Of a stretch of 64,000 nucleotides of DNA, positions 11,793-24,565 are shown one piece after another. The stretch lies in the NCBI RefSeq assembly GCF_034140825.1, contig NC_089043.1, positions 26,301,501 through 26,365,500 on the forward strand, given 5' to 3'. The first letter of the stretch is position 1. Each line of letters starts with the position of its first letter. Source of the DNA: Oryza sativa Japonica Group. Its lineage: Eukaryota > Streptophyta > Magnoliopsida > Poales > Poaceae. Position numbers and translations under genes: made by a program. The notes beneath the pieces were generated by a model. The model saw only the letters and a list, made by a program, of their open reading frames with translations, did no database searches and was not told where the DNA came from.

Positions 11793-14700
11793 CTACAGGC
11801 CACCACGTAGCTTTCTCAGTTCTCTGAGGCGCGTTCGAGCACGTTCAAGGCTGGGTCCATGGTGCGAGAGACCATGCCAGGTCTCTTCTTGCCTTCCGTT
11901 CACCGCTCCGAGCCTCGCCAACTCGCCGCGGAGAGATGCGACGTTCACAATCGGCACGGTGGTCGGACGTCCATGAGCACACTGCCAGGAAAAAAAAACA
12001 AAGAAAAACCTTGATTAGACACTACTAATGGTTTATTAATGGAGCTTTCATCAGTAAACCAATGGCTTAGATAACAGTAAGAATAAGATCTGGAAATTGT
12101 AGCATTTCGATGGTACCTGGAAACATAAAGATGTTGCTTTCAGTTCTTCGATAATCAGAGAGCACTCCGATGGTAGCAGAGGATCGCCAAACATGATCGC
12201 ACCTAAGGTCAACCAAGAACAAACATCAGGGCGTCGCTTTTGAGTCGAGGTGAAAACTTTTGAACAAAAGGGGAGAGATACAAGGTGTACCTCTGCAAGC
12301 CTTGAAATTGAGAATACGAATGACCGCTGGGGGGATAGCTGACGACCCATCTGTGTCATCAAGCTGGAAAAAATAGCAATGCATAAGAAAACTCTGCAGT
12401 TAGAATAACAAATCATTTCCCTGCAGTTTTATCTTCCTTCCGAACTAGCATTTTCTAAGACACGGGACCTACATCTAACGGTGTACAAATACACTGTCAA
12501 GAAAAAGCATTACACATCCAAACAATTTGACTAATGTTGACCTAAATTGATGAGTTTCATAACTTAAAATGAAGTGTAGCAGAATAAATCACCTGCTGAA
12601 TGAAGTCCATAAGATCTTTTCCTGTTAAAGTGACGCCCAAAATACATGGAACCTGTGCAGGGTACATGATGAGGGCACTATAACATGTGTTGCAAATTTT
12701 CTGAGAAAATTTCGCCAGATATTTGTAACAGCATTAGGATAATATGCATAGAAAAACAAGATATAAAAAAGACAATTGCATATCCACAGCCACTCCTGAT
12801 AATATTTGCGCTTCAAATAGCAGTAACAAAAAAAAATGTACACAATGATTAACTAGATCACTACAACATAAATGGCTACAGATAGCAAATTGCATAAAAA
12901 ACAGCTAATTACCAGACTCAATGAGAACAAGTATCCCTTATTAAATATTTTTTTCCCTTATTTTTAAGAAACGTAGCATGGCCTGAAGGTTTCAAAGAAA
13001 TATAGTGTTTGAAGCTTGTCTATATTCTTTTGAAACACTTTCGGACATTTCATGGATATCAAAGTTATCAAACTAACTTTTACCATAGAAATAAGCATAT
13101 AACCAACACAGGTACAAAGCAACACACCACCTAGACAGATTGCAGGGGTGGTACGATAAGTAGCTATTGCAGAGAGGTTGAATATATGTGGGTCGCAGAA
13201 AAGGTTACTCACAGCAGCAAGAGTAAGACGGCGCGATTGTCTCCTCAGAACGTTCATGTTCCTTTAAAATATAAAGTAAATGGTATGTGTCAATTATTAT
13301 ATTCTAGTGTATACAGAGGGGATAAACAGCTTTTTGCTCCTTCACAATGGGTAGAGAATGATGGACTGAGCCATCCAAAAGCATCATAACATGTTATCAC
13401 CAAATGTTAATTGAAGAAATTCATGTGACCTTCTGAACTGACTATTCTTATACTATAAGAAGCTGAAGGTATGATAAACACAAACTAAAATTGTGCAACC
13501 TAAACAGCACTAGAAGGCTCAGATTGTCTTAATTACAGAAGTAGATTCAAATGAACATAACTAGAAGATGTGCAAGAAGACCTCGATAAAATAGCACCGA
13601 AGGCTAAGTACACAAAAGAAAGTTTTTCATTCACATGATTGTCAGGCACCTACTTTTTGAATGATTCACAGGAATTAGTACTGTTGATGATCCAGCCCCA
13701 ACTTTGGATCTGTTGCATATACTTTTGGAACAATTGAAATCCAGTCTCAGGGAGAACCTGGCAAATAAATAGATGATAGAAGATCAAACAACACATCCTA
13801 GTGTTCAAAGAAAACTTATCTTAATCTCAAAATAATTCTCTTAGATATATTATATTAAGCTATTAACACAGTGCAGCAGATGCCAACTGCTATAAAGTAT
13901 AAAGTGACGTACTAAGTCCTCCTCAGAGTCCAAGTAAGTAATCCCTCTGCCATCATCTGATAAAACCTGTAAATCCAAACAAAGTGAATATGAAAGAGGG
14001 GAAACAATGTTATGAACATTCCTGGTCAATTTAAGTTAAACAACCTTTCGACGGAGTTCCTCCAAACGTATCCTTTCATCAGCTGCATGCTGTAAAATAG
14101 TAAGAACAAGGAGTAAGTTACTAAAATCTGTCCGAGAAGTACCTTTGTCACCATATACACACTGACTACTTCATATAGTATGTGAACATAAAAAATGAAT
14201 TCTTCCTGCTTAAAGAAAGAAAAAATCCAACAAGTTTCTGGTATCCTGCATATATTTCAAACATTTTATGCGCTCAAGCATCATATACATAAAGGTCAAA
14301 CATCTCCTATGACTAGTCAATTCTAAACAGTAAGAAAAAAAAGTAGTGTATTGTATCGCGGTCATCAAATGCAACAAGCAATCCAACAGAATTCATCTCC
14401 ACAACATGACTATTACCACAAAACAATATAAACAAACTGCTAAATAATACTCCCTCCATCCAAAAAGTCTAAGACCTATTTCTTTTGTCACAAAGATCAA
14501 GGAGTAATTAACTCATCCACCATGTGACAAAACCAATGAAGTATACACATGCATGCAACCAATAAGTACTAAGATGGCTTCTTGTGTTCCGGTCAACAAT
14601 TTAATTTAGCACATAGAGATTACAAATAGGCCTTAGACTTTTGGAAAAACCAAAAAATGAAATATGTCTTAAGACTTTTGAATGGAGAGAATACTCCTAA

Positions 14701-17700
14701 ATTTAACTTTTTTCCACAAATGACATACTTGACTACAGACCTGATCAACAAGGAGTAGTACTTCCCCAGATATGACAGGAATAAATTTCTTATCCAGCTG
14801 CAACAAAACTCTTGCCTCCTCAAAGCAATTTTTATCAATACATTCAGGAACTAGAACACTGCATGAGAGGTGTAAGGGCCCATAAGAAATGCTAAGTACA
14901 TCATCATCGTGTTCAAAAGGACCATGTTGCAACTCCGAAACCTACACAGAGAGATAAAATATGAGCATAGAAAATTGTGCACAGTGATATAACTCTTGGC
15001 ACAAAATGCTCAACTGCATGATGGTCAGAGTCATCACGCCATTTTGTTATTTCATCTGAAGCAGTAGAATCTTCGAGTTCATCAGAACATTTCTCTTCGC
15101 ACATTTTGACATTTCCCTTCAAGCTAAGAAAATGGCAAAAATAAGTACATAGTAAGAGGTTTATGAAAAAATAAAAAAAGAGTAAGACATTCTCAGTAGT
15201 ATGGCAACATGCAAAAGAAGCATACCTGAAATTTAGGTCAGAAAAGTCATTGCTAAAGGTCTCAGGAATAGGTTGGGTTGCGTTCATATGTGATGTATAC
15301 TCCTGAACAGGTGTGATATCTGCATCCAGTATAAAAGATACAAACTTATTGCTCATGACAGAGCAGTATAAAGATTTGCCATGGCTCTGAGAAGACGTAC
15401 CTCCTGAGTCATTAACAGTGGTATATTTACCACCTTCTGTAGTCAATTTGGTTAGTGGTTCGTTTAATCTAGGGAATTTTCTTTTGCCTCTGTAAAATGG
15501 TGGTGCAGAACGACTCCTATATCTACCTCTGGAAAGCCTGGGCCTCTGACTGCATCCATACTGATCTTCAGTAAGCTTGCTGCTTTTTGCCACTTGGGAA
15601 AAAGAAACATTCAAATGACAACCAGTAGAACTTTTCTCAGGAGAAATATCATATGACATTCTTGCATCATGTTTTGATTTCAAGGGTATCCGATCCTGTT
15701 TGGAAGCAAACTGACCGACAGAACAATATTCATGATTGAAGTAACTAGGAGATTGAGTTCCATTGCCAAAGTTATTGAGATGTTTGCTTCCTTCAAAAAT
15801 CATTGATGAATCAATATTAAACCTGTCTGAAGTAAATCCAAAATCAGTGCCAATATTTTCACAGTTCCAACTGTTAATGCTTTCATTTGACCTTCCATGC
15901 AATTCCAAGTCAATCCTTGCACGACTGTGACTGCGAGGTGTATCAGCCAACGAGAATGGATGAAAGAAATGAAGGCCACATGTATCCTTGATGAAGGACC
16001 TATCCATGTAATCACTTTCGCAAACTGCTTGCATATCATGGAACTTCATCTGGGCAATTGCATTAGCACTATTTTGCCTTTTACTAGACTTTTTCCTGAC
16101 ACTACAGGAACTCTTGGAGGAGCCAACGTCCTCAGGACAGAGTCCATCATTAAAGTGTGGCATTTGAGGGCAGGAAACATCAGTGATTGTCTTTGATATC
16201 TCATTGAGTAGACAGTCCTCGTTCAATTTATCAAAATCAACATAGAATCCATCACGGCCTGAAATGTGTGCCTCTATATTGGTTTGCTTTTGCACAAAAT
16301 CGCAGGTCATTCTGTTCGGTTTATTGGGAGATTCAAAGCAATATTCTTGGAGTTTAATTTCTGGACCGATTTCGATTTCTGCATCTTGTAGCAGTCCAAA
16401 CTTACCAGAATATGCATGCCCATGGAATATATCTTCTGTCTTTTGCATTTTACAAATAGTTGGGTTAGCACTTGAAAGATCAGAGTCTTCTAACAGGGAA
16501 GAGCCGTCCTCTAACCACTGATAACTATAACTTTGAAGGGAACATATTTGCTTATGACCAAATTTCCGACCATTCCTAGCAACATCATCTGTGTGGGATG
16601 CATCACTGATCTGGTCATAGCAGGCACGCCATGTGGATGGCTCCATATCCAAAGAAAGGTAATTGTCTTTAGGTTCTGCTGGGGCAGCTGTATCAAAATT
16701 CATGTCTCGTACTGTATTCTTCTGCAGAGCTGTTTGGTACAATTCAGCGACATCTTCTTTCTTCTGCACACCATGACGCCTTAACAGTTCCTGACTTGAT
16801 TTCACTGCAAAAACAACACGTGCACAAAGCTCACAAGGCAGACGAATCAAAAGAGGAAGAGAATCGTGTACACTAAATCACTGACCATCTCTTTCCAAAG
16901 GCACACAGGTATCATTGCCAATAGCTTTCACTACAATAGAAAAGGATAACAATAAGAAAATCATTCAATCAACAGCTTCTAGACTTCAAAATTGTTCAGG
17001 GAAGACATCATTACGGAAGTAAATATTTTTCTAACCTTCTGGCAGTTGAGGTGCATGCTTCTTCCAATAGTCTGTGATAGTTCGTTCAAAGAAATACATG
17101 ACAGTTTGCCAATCCTAAAGAGTAGAAAAACCATAAAAAAGAATGGGAAATGAATGTCAAGCTATAAGAAAGAAAATTTGCTTTTAAAATAAATAGAAAT
17201 GAAGGTACAAATCAACATGCCCCCCCCCCCAAAAAAAAAAAAAAGCCCAAACCACTTTTATCCGGTCAGTTGTTTACATATGAAGCTTTACCAGAAAAAG
17301 AAGGGGAATTAAAAAGCATAAATGTGTAATGGATCACCTTGAATTCCACAATAGTCTGTGAAGGCTCAAAATGTAGATCATAGCTTGATCTAGGACAGCA
17401 CAAGTTTAGCAGATATGCAGGGTAGACTTCATTCTTCTGCCTCTTCTTACTCCGAACATCAATTTCCTCATTCCTTGCAGAAGATTGAAAACTAGATGCC
17501 AGGTTATTGAGCATATTGTGGATTGGGCTTTTACTGACGAATCTTGAGTTGATATCTTTGGAAAGTCAAGGATATCTCCCAACTCAAGCTTTCAGAAAAA
17601 TGGTATGTGAAACTATGGAAATAGACAGTGAAGAACTGGATTGTAGGATACACAAGTACTGGAAATCCTACAGAGGAAAAACACACTTTGCTGAATACAT

Positions 17701-19855
17701 GTTGCCAAACTTTTGTTCAACAACCCACAACTTATATGATAAATGTTACCTTATTACAGAACACATCTGTTGGTCTGGAGATGTGCCCTGAAAGAGCAAA
17801 ATGCTTGTCAGAGGTAGCTATCTCATGAAGACAGCTGGAGACATTTTTCCCCAAAATGTTTGATACAAGAGGCAAGGGGGAGGATGAAGGAATCGTGTAT
17901 AGCAACTCATCTTCACTACATACATAAAAAAGATATGTCAATAGATACACTTTCTCACGCGGTATTGGTAAAATAAAAATGGCTAGTGTAGCACAATAGA
18001 CTACCTCTCAATATCAAAAAGTCTGAGTGAAACTTGTGGATGAATGAGTGCAACTCGCAGAACAGACTTCTTCACAAGATGTAGTTCTCTTTTGTAACTA
18101 CAAAAACATAATGTTGAGAAAGACAATCAAATCTTCTTTCCAACAAAATTGTGAATTGTAAGAAACATGTACAGATGAAAAAGATAACATGATTTACCTA
18201 GATTGCATTTGTTTCCTGCGTACAGGTTGATTGTAAAAAAGCTCGCGAACAATAACTACACAAAAATGAAAAACATTACGATACGTAGCTTATATAACAT
18301 GGCAAAAAATGTAAATATACCACACATGAATACACGACTAGAGTAAAATTTTATTTTCTTGATCTTTAAATGTAGAGTAAAAATGTACCTGTGGTTCCAA
18401 CAACTTCCCTCTGCTCATCTATTCCCAGGTGTGAGCATTTGGATCCCTGTATATTTGCCAGAAGAATTCAGATACGCTATGGATGTATGTATCAAGATTA
18501 TGCTGAGCTTTTAAAAGGTTAAGTGTGTAAACTACCTTTATTATCTTGCAATATGAATTTGGTCGCCCGCGAGCTTTTGTCCTGACTTCAACAACAGAGA
18601 TATCAGATAGTGATGCGAGTGCTTCGCCATTTAATCCAAAACTTCTGGAACTAGGTTCCCCATCAACCATGACATTATGAAACTTGGATGTTGCTGTTAT
18701 GGAATAAAAGAGTTATACATTATTAGCGCATTGAAAACAAGAGTGAATGGTTACTGTAATTAAGGTGGTGGATATACATTTAACACGTCTTAAAAAAGAA
18801 TGAATCTAACAAGATACAAAAGTTTAAATAAAGGGGTTTCTATAATCCTACCCACTGACAACTAATTCTTTTTTACCCTGAGGACAGCACATCAAAATAT
18901 ATTTGGTTGCAAAGAAACGGTGAATAAGCATAATAAACAAAATAGTAAATTCACACCTGCCAACAGGTATTAATGCAACTAACTTCTCATGACCCATAAG
19001 TGAGAAATCAAAGATATATTGTCTTGAAATCCTTATGCACCTAATGATGATTTGCATAAAGCATCACTGGGTGACATCAGCAGCAAAAACAACACAGTGA
19101 TTTCATTTACCAACCATCAATCTATACGAATAACAATAAAAACATCTGATGATAAAAAATAGTAATAAACACATCTGCTTTCAATATCAATAATCGATGT
19201 CAAATATCACAGAATGATACTGTTTCCATTATTACTATCTAATTCTAAGCAAATCATGTATTCACCTTTTCTTTTCTGTAAGATAATAATTCTATTCTGA
19301 CATTAGAGAAATCAGATAAGCATCCATAAGGCCTGCTTCAACAAGTGAAGGAGCTTGCAACAATGCACCCTCATTGTTTAATATGACAAAAACAGCAGTT
19401 TTGAGTATAGGGAGTAAACGAAAATGTATAAATAATAGTAGAAGTTTTAACTTACCATATTTTTCTCCTACAAGAACCAGTTCGTCACGAGTAATACCAC
19501 AGCCTGCAATAGTTGCAACAGGAAACACTATTCTAAAAGCAAATACCAGCAGTAAGAAATTTAAAACATAAGGTACAAAGCTATAAAGGCATACCATCAT
19601 CTTCCACTTTAACATAACATGCTCTGGCATTCACTGAGATGTCAATCTGAAATGAATCAAAAAGAAAACTTATGTCACTGAAGATACTGCATGCATAATA
19701 GTTTGCCTTTTTGTATGTGAAAGTAATACCTTGCTCGCATTTGCGTCAATGCTATTATATACCAGCTCCTCAACAACCCTTGATAGGTCAAATAGAACAA
19801 TGCTTGAGCGCAACGAGCTATGGACACTTTTTGGCAACCGTTTTATTGTCTGCAT
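11793..19855 (-). CDS. MLH3: DNA mismatch repair / crossover MutL homologue MLH3, about 22 exons
   Basis: The start at 19855 gives MQTIKRLPKSVHSSLRSSIV and the GHKL ATPase motif EELVYNSIDANASK (about residues 29-42). DDGCGI (exon near 19.6/19.5 kb) and SFGLNGEALASLSDIS (about 18.6 kb) follow, then VRELFYNQPVRRKQMQS. A large Ser-rich linker exon lies at about 15.2-16.8 kb. The C-terminal half has the metal-dependent nuclease motif DQHAADERIRLEE, with DQ ending exon 14741-14940 and HAADERIRLEELRRK being the whole of exon 14045-14089. ACRGAIMFGDPLLPSEC and the zinc-site motif CAHGRPTT follow, and the stop is at 11793-11795. The protein is about 1240 residues, close to plant MLH3. Family role: pairs with MLH1 (MutL-gamma) to nick joint molecules for class I crossovers. 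All key motifs are present. Oddity: LN where MutL proteins usually have FR before GEAL. Linker exon borders were not all checked. Confidence 0.94.
14450..14691. mobile_element. Stowaway-type MITE in an MLH3 intron
   Basis: It starts CTCCCTCCATCC after TA (14448-14449) and ends near 14691 before TA. The inverted ends share AAGTCTAAGAC-like sequence. It lies in the 651-bp intron that separates DQ from HAADE in the nuclease motif. A relative in inverse orientation is at 29026-29229. Confidence 0.8.
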
Positions 19856-20910
19856 TTAAGCATTCTGGGGGAATAGTACAATCAGCAACTGTTGGCAGCG
19901 AAACTTATCCAAGAAAAACAGTAGACAAGATCAGAAGTTTCTTCCAGAAACTTCAAATGTACACTTAGATAGGTTGCTTGAAGAAGTGAACATGATGTCA
20001 GATCAAATGAGCAGGCACCATGAACATAATAGAAGTAAGAAGCCACAGTATCCTTCCACTTACATTGATGGAGTAGCCACCACGAACCCAACAAACGATC
20101 AGTTTCCCCCTAGGACAAACAACTAACGTAACCCATGCCCAAAAATGTCCATCCCCTCTTCCAAACTGCACAAACTACCTACCTATCCAGAAGTTAAATT
20201 CTGCAGCAACTCAACAATCTCTAGTACGATCCTGCATCTACCCTTCGGTCTAGGTTTGGGTGGTCGGGTATTAAACCCCAACTTGAGATTGAAGAATTGG
20301 ACACCAGTGTAAACCAAAAATTTCAGAATCCGCAGCATCAGAGGCGGACGCCGGCTCATGAGGTGGCGCGAGGCAGCAGGAGAGAGACTGAGAGAGGGAG
20401 AATGGATACCTCCAATTCGACTGGAACCGAGATGGAGCCGAGCGGAGCGAGGCCGGCCGCGTCGCCCCTGGCTTGTCTCCCGGCCGTGCGCGCGAGGAGG
20501 CAGCGCGGGGGCGAAGGTAGGGTGTGGTCGGGGAGGAGAGGAGAGGAGCCCGTCCCGTCAACGCCGCCGCCTCCGAGCCTGGCTCGCCGCGGCCGCGCGC
20601 GCGAGGAGGAGGAGGCGAGGCGGGGGGAGAACGCCGCCGCGCCGCGCCTTCGCCGGAGGAGAGAGATGGAGAGAGTGCAGGTGAGGCGGGCAAATGACAC
20701 TGGAGAGTGGCCGCCCGCCGCCTCGTCGTCGCTAAGGAGAAATTTTCCTCTGCATTTTTTCTTCTTCTCAGGAAAAGGAAGCCCAGCTTTTCTTCCCGGC
20801 GAATGAGCCATTAATTGGGCTGAATCCGGCCCACCCAAAGCCATACTATCCTCCGAGCAAAATCGGTCCTATTGGGCCACACAAATAAGTGAAGTTTTGG
20901 ATTTGGATAT
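19856..20910 (-). promoter_or_regulatory. MLH3 upstream region with GC-rich, CpG-rich block
   Basis: A strongly GC-rich block at about 20330-20700 precedes MLH3 and carries CT-rich runs on the minus strand, as expected around a grass transcription start. The start codon is 0.5-0.8 kb downstream, so a 5' UTR intron is likely but not proven. Overlapping open frames in both directions here look like composition effects. A complete MULE begins at 20911. Confidence 0.5.
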
Positions 20911-23112
20911 GGAATAAGTTCACTTTGGGTCCCTCTATTTGTCGCCCAGTCCGATTTTCGTCCCCTTGACCGTAAAATCGGGCATGACCCGTCCCCCAAC
21001 TTACGGAAACCGGGCAAACAAGGTCCTTCGGTGGTTTTGAAGGCGGTTTTAGCTGACGTGGCGCATACGTGGCTTGTTTGACTAGGTCTCCGTCCCACGT
21101 AGCTTGACGTGGCGCTCACGTGGCAACTATATCTCAGCAAAATAAAAAAAAGTGTGGCCCCACATGTCAGCTGCAAAAAGAAATAATTTTAAAATGGTGG
21201 TGCCATATGGGCCCCAAATGTCAGCCTCACTCCTCTCTTCTTCCCTCTCCCTTCTCTCTCTTCTTCCCGGGCAGAGGACGGCGCGGGTGAGCAGTGGAGC
21301 AGGCGAGCTCCGGCGGCAGCGGTGGGCGTGGTCGGCGCTGCCCCCCGACCGGAGCGCCGCCGGTCCGCGTGAAGGCGAGCAGCGCGGCAGCGCCCTGGAA
21401 GACGCCATCGACGCCGCCATCCGTGTCGCCGCCGCCGACCAACGCGCGCGCCGGGACCTCCGCCGACCACCAGACCATCTGTGTCGCCGCCGCCGACCTC
21501 CACGCGCGCCAGGACGGCATCTCCGAGCGCCTCTACACCGCGCTTGTCGTCCTCCCGCCGCCTACGCCGCGCTAGAGCCATGCCGAGCTCCCTCCTCTCC
21601 CGCCAGCGAGCTAGAAGGGCGGCGGACGGCTAGGCGAGCTCCCTTGTCTACCGGCGAGCATGCGTGCGTCGCTCCCTCCTCTCCCGCCGGCACAGAGAGA
21701 TGGGGAGTTGACGTGAACATATAATAAACATTCAATGATGATACAAACTGCAAAGACAGCTTGAGAGGAACACTAGAACACTGAACTCTGAACCATTCTG
21801 CACGAGGTAGTACATTGTCATAAACAAACGTCGCAAACGACCAGTCTAATGCGTGCTCTACCACTCAAAGTGGCAACCAAATCGATGGCACAACCAATCG
21901 ACCAAATAAATTCATATCTCTTCCTCTTTGATCTCTTCTCCCTGCTCAATCTTAAGAACATACATTTTGTGTTCGACAAATTTTCATCAAGAAATCTCAA
22001 GAACACGTCGTGTTCAGGCAAAAGAACGACAGAGACAAGAGGCGATCGATGGCAATGGCCATGGCGAAGCTGTTCATCACAGGGCTGAGCACGGTGATCA
22101 CCTGCTCGTCCGCGGTGGTGTTCAAGGGCGCCGCCATGGCCGTCGTGCTCCTGCTCATGCTGGTCCAGCTCCCGGGCTACCTCAGCTGCCTCCTCCTCTG
22201 CGCCATCAGAGCAGCCGTCGAGAGGGCCGTGGCGGCCACCTTCGCCGCCGCCGGGGATGCTGTCTCGGCGGCGGCGGACGCCGCGATGGGGTGGAGGGAC
22301 GCCGCGTCGTCGAACAGCACCGCGGCGGTGGCATTCGTGCAGGCCGCCATGGGGAGGCCCAAGGCGCTGCTCGCCGAGATGCTCGCCATCTTCGGCCTCG
22401 TCGCCTCGCTTTCGTGCAGTCCAGCGACGAGGAGGAGGAGGACTTCCTTGTTGGGTCTGCCCCGAGCGCCGCCGCGGCCCGCCGCCACCTTCTTCTCCGG
22501 CGCAGTGCTCGCTATCCCCTTCTCTCTATCCCCCCCTCTCTCCCTGAGAATGGTGAGCGCCGGCGGAAGGCGCACAGGGGCGGCAACGGAGCTGAGACTT
22601 GAGAGGCGGCAGGCGGCTTGTGGAGCGGCGGCTGGAGGATGACGAGCGCGGTGTAGAGGCACTCGGCGATGCCGTCCCTGCGCGCGGAGGGTGTCTGGGT
22701 GGTCGGCGGCGGCGACACGGATAGCGGCGACGCGACGCAGAAGAAGGCGGCGGAGAAGAGGAGAGAGAGAGGGGTATAGAGAGAGGGTACTGAGGATGAC
22801 AGGTGGGGTCCACGTGGGCCCCACCATTTTTTAAAATTATTGTGTGTGTGAAACTGACATGTGGGTCTCATAGTTTTTATTATTTTTCGGATCGAATTGC
22901 CATATAAGCGCCACGTCAATGCCACGTCAGATAAAGACCGAGTCAAAGTAGCCACGTAGTCGCCACCTTAGTCAAAACCGGGTCAAATACTACCAAGGGA
23001 CCTTATTTAAACGGTTTCGTAAGTTGGGGGACCTATTATACCCGGTTTTGCGATCAAAGGACGAAAATCAGACTGGGCGACAAATAGAGGAACCCAAAGT
23101 AAACTTATTCCT
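20911..23112. mobile_element. Mutator-like element of Pack-MULE type, 2.2 kb
   Basis: A perfect 9-bp target duplication TTTGGATAT flanks it (20902-20910 and 23113-23121). Terminal inverted repeats begin GGAATAAGTT and run about 340 bp (20911 to about 21260, and about 22770 to 23112) with moderate divergence; both contain TTTGTCGCCCAGTC. Nine-bp duplications and long TIRs define MULEs. There is no transposase, so it is non-autonomous. The interior (21.24-22.78 kb) is GC-rich and gene-like. The inverted homology also extends inside: CGCCTCTACACCGCGCTTGT near 21530 has an inverted relative near 22650. Imperfect TIRs suggest it is not brand new. Confidence 0.92.
22049..22642 (+). pseudogene. Gene-like open frame carried in the MULE (captured 5' gene part)
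   Basis: From ATG 22049 the frame reads MAMAMAKLFITGLSTVITCS, with a hydrophobic stretch VVLLLMLVQLPGYLSCLLLC (likely membrane segment, about residues 31-50), then an Ala-rich helix-like part to about 22410. Beyond that it becomes Arg/Pro-rich and ends in TIR-side sequence, so the C-terminus is probably not native. The AT-rich 21720-22048 just upstream looks like a captured promoter and 5' UTR. A TTCGTGCAG at about 22411-22419 resembles a splice acceptor, hinting that genomic DNA was captured. I do not recognise the parent gene. Expression is unknown. Confidence 0.55.
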
Positions 23113-23121
23113 TTGGATATT

Positions 23122-24565
23122 TACAAAGGCTAAAAATGTATCATTACTGGTACTTGCCTACTTTGGGTTTGTTTGGTATAGCTCCTACTGTGATAGTGGA
23201 TCGGAGCTGAAAAGTAGTGGGAATGCCGCTCCCAGTGTAATTTTTAGGAGCGGAGCAACAACATCACTCTGTATCATCCAGAATCTCTAAAGTGTCTGCT
23301 ATGGTTCGAGCTTCATGCAACAAGAATCTCAGAGTAAGAGTTTCACCAAATGAACCCTTGTTATGATATGATTATGGGTTATTGTGAATTTTTAATATCA
23401 TGAACTTACTTTTTCAACAGTTTCATACTCCCCCCCCCCCTCTTTTTTTATGACGTGTTAGTTCAAAAATTACTAGTATTTTTCATTTGTGCAATCTTAA
23501 TATCCTACATTTTTCAGTTGATTGAGATGTAACCAGAATTTAAGATCATTGGTGTAAAATTCCACCTGGTCACCTGGACTTGTCACATTTGACAAATATA
23601 ATTTCAAATATACTCCCTCCGTCCTCTAATATAAGGGATTTTGATATATTTGATTGCACTGTTTAACCATTCGTTTTATTCAAAAAAATTGGAATTATTG
23701 TTTATTTTGTTTGTGACTTACTTTATTATCCAAAGTACTTTAGCATAACTTTTCGTTTTTTATATTTGCACAACATTACATCTCGCTTGCTTAGCGATTC
23801 AGCAGTTGGCACAAAACTGTTGCAGATACACCAGTTTAAAAGGTTCTTAACTTCTTATCATATAATCCCATTTCCTCACCAAACAACACAAATGCCTCTC
23901 TTTTTCAGAAAACGTGTACGGGACAGGTTACAGCTCGAATCACAGATAAAAACTGCAGTAGCAAGCAAACTGCAACGGAGCACGCTGGCTCTGAACCAGT
24001 AAGCAACTTTACAGCACAGAATCCATTGAGCAAAAAGAATCAATGCACAGCTGCACTGGAACTGCTCTTTCTTTCTCAACCAAAAGATAAAAGGTTTGGT
24101 AGCCACTGCCAGATGGCCCAGATCACATTAGCAAATATTTATCTTTACATCAACACGAGGCACAGCCGACAGAATTCAGGCCAGCGCACATGCTGACGTT
24201 AATTAGCATTTCACTAGCTCCACACCCAAAACACACTAATGGAAATTCTGCTACTACATCCAGATACATGATGATGGTCAAGCATTTCATAAAAGAAAAA
24301 GGAAACTTGAGCTCAAGAATCACTCTGATGATACCCCCAACATCTTTGCTATCAATATCCAGATAATGAGGGTGTCTACTGTTTGCTCTATGAAAACTGA
24401 GCTGCATCAGAAAAACCAAGCTCTCCAAGCTAGCAGAAAGCTTGCAGAAGGCAAAGAACCAAGGCCATAATTCTCTGCATTCTCAGTCAAACAGAGTAAT
24501 TGATAGTCAACATAGCTTGTATAAGATTCTACTTGTTAGGCTTCAAAAGTCACCGTATCGTCGAA
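23122..24565. other. Spacer between MULE and kinase, with truncated Stowaway end
   Basis: One Stowaway-like terminus (TA then CTCCCTCCGTCC) starts at 23613, but no matching right end is visible by 23770, so this copy is truncated. Positions 24010-24565 probably include the kinase 3' UTR. No other gene is seen. Confidence 0.5.

Noticed and set aside
17219-17245. C-run followed by A-run in an MLH3 intron as a regulatory G4 element
   Set aside because: A simple homopolymer pair within an intron, with no further support.
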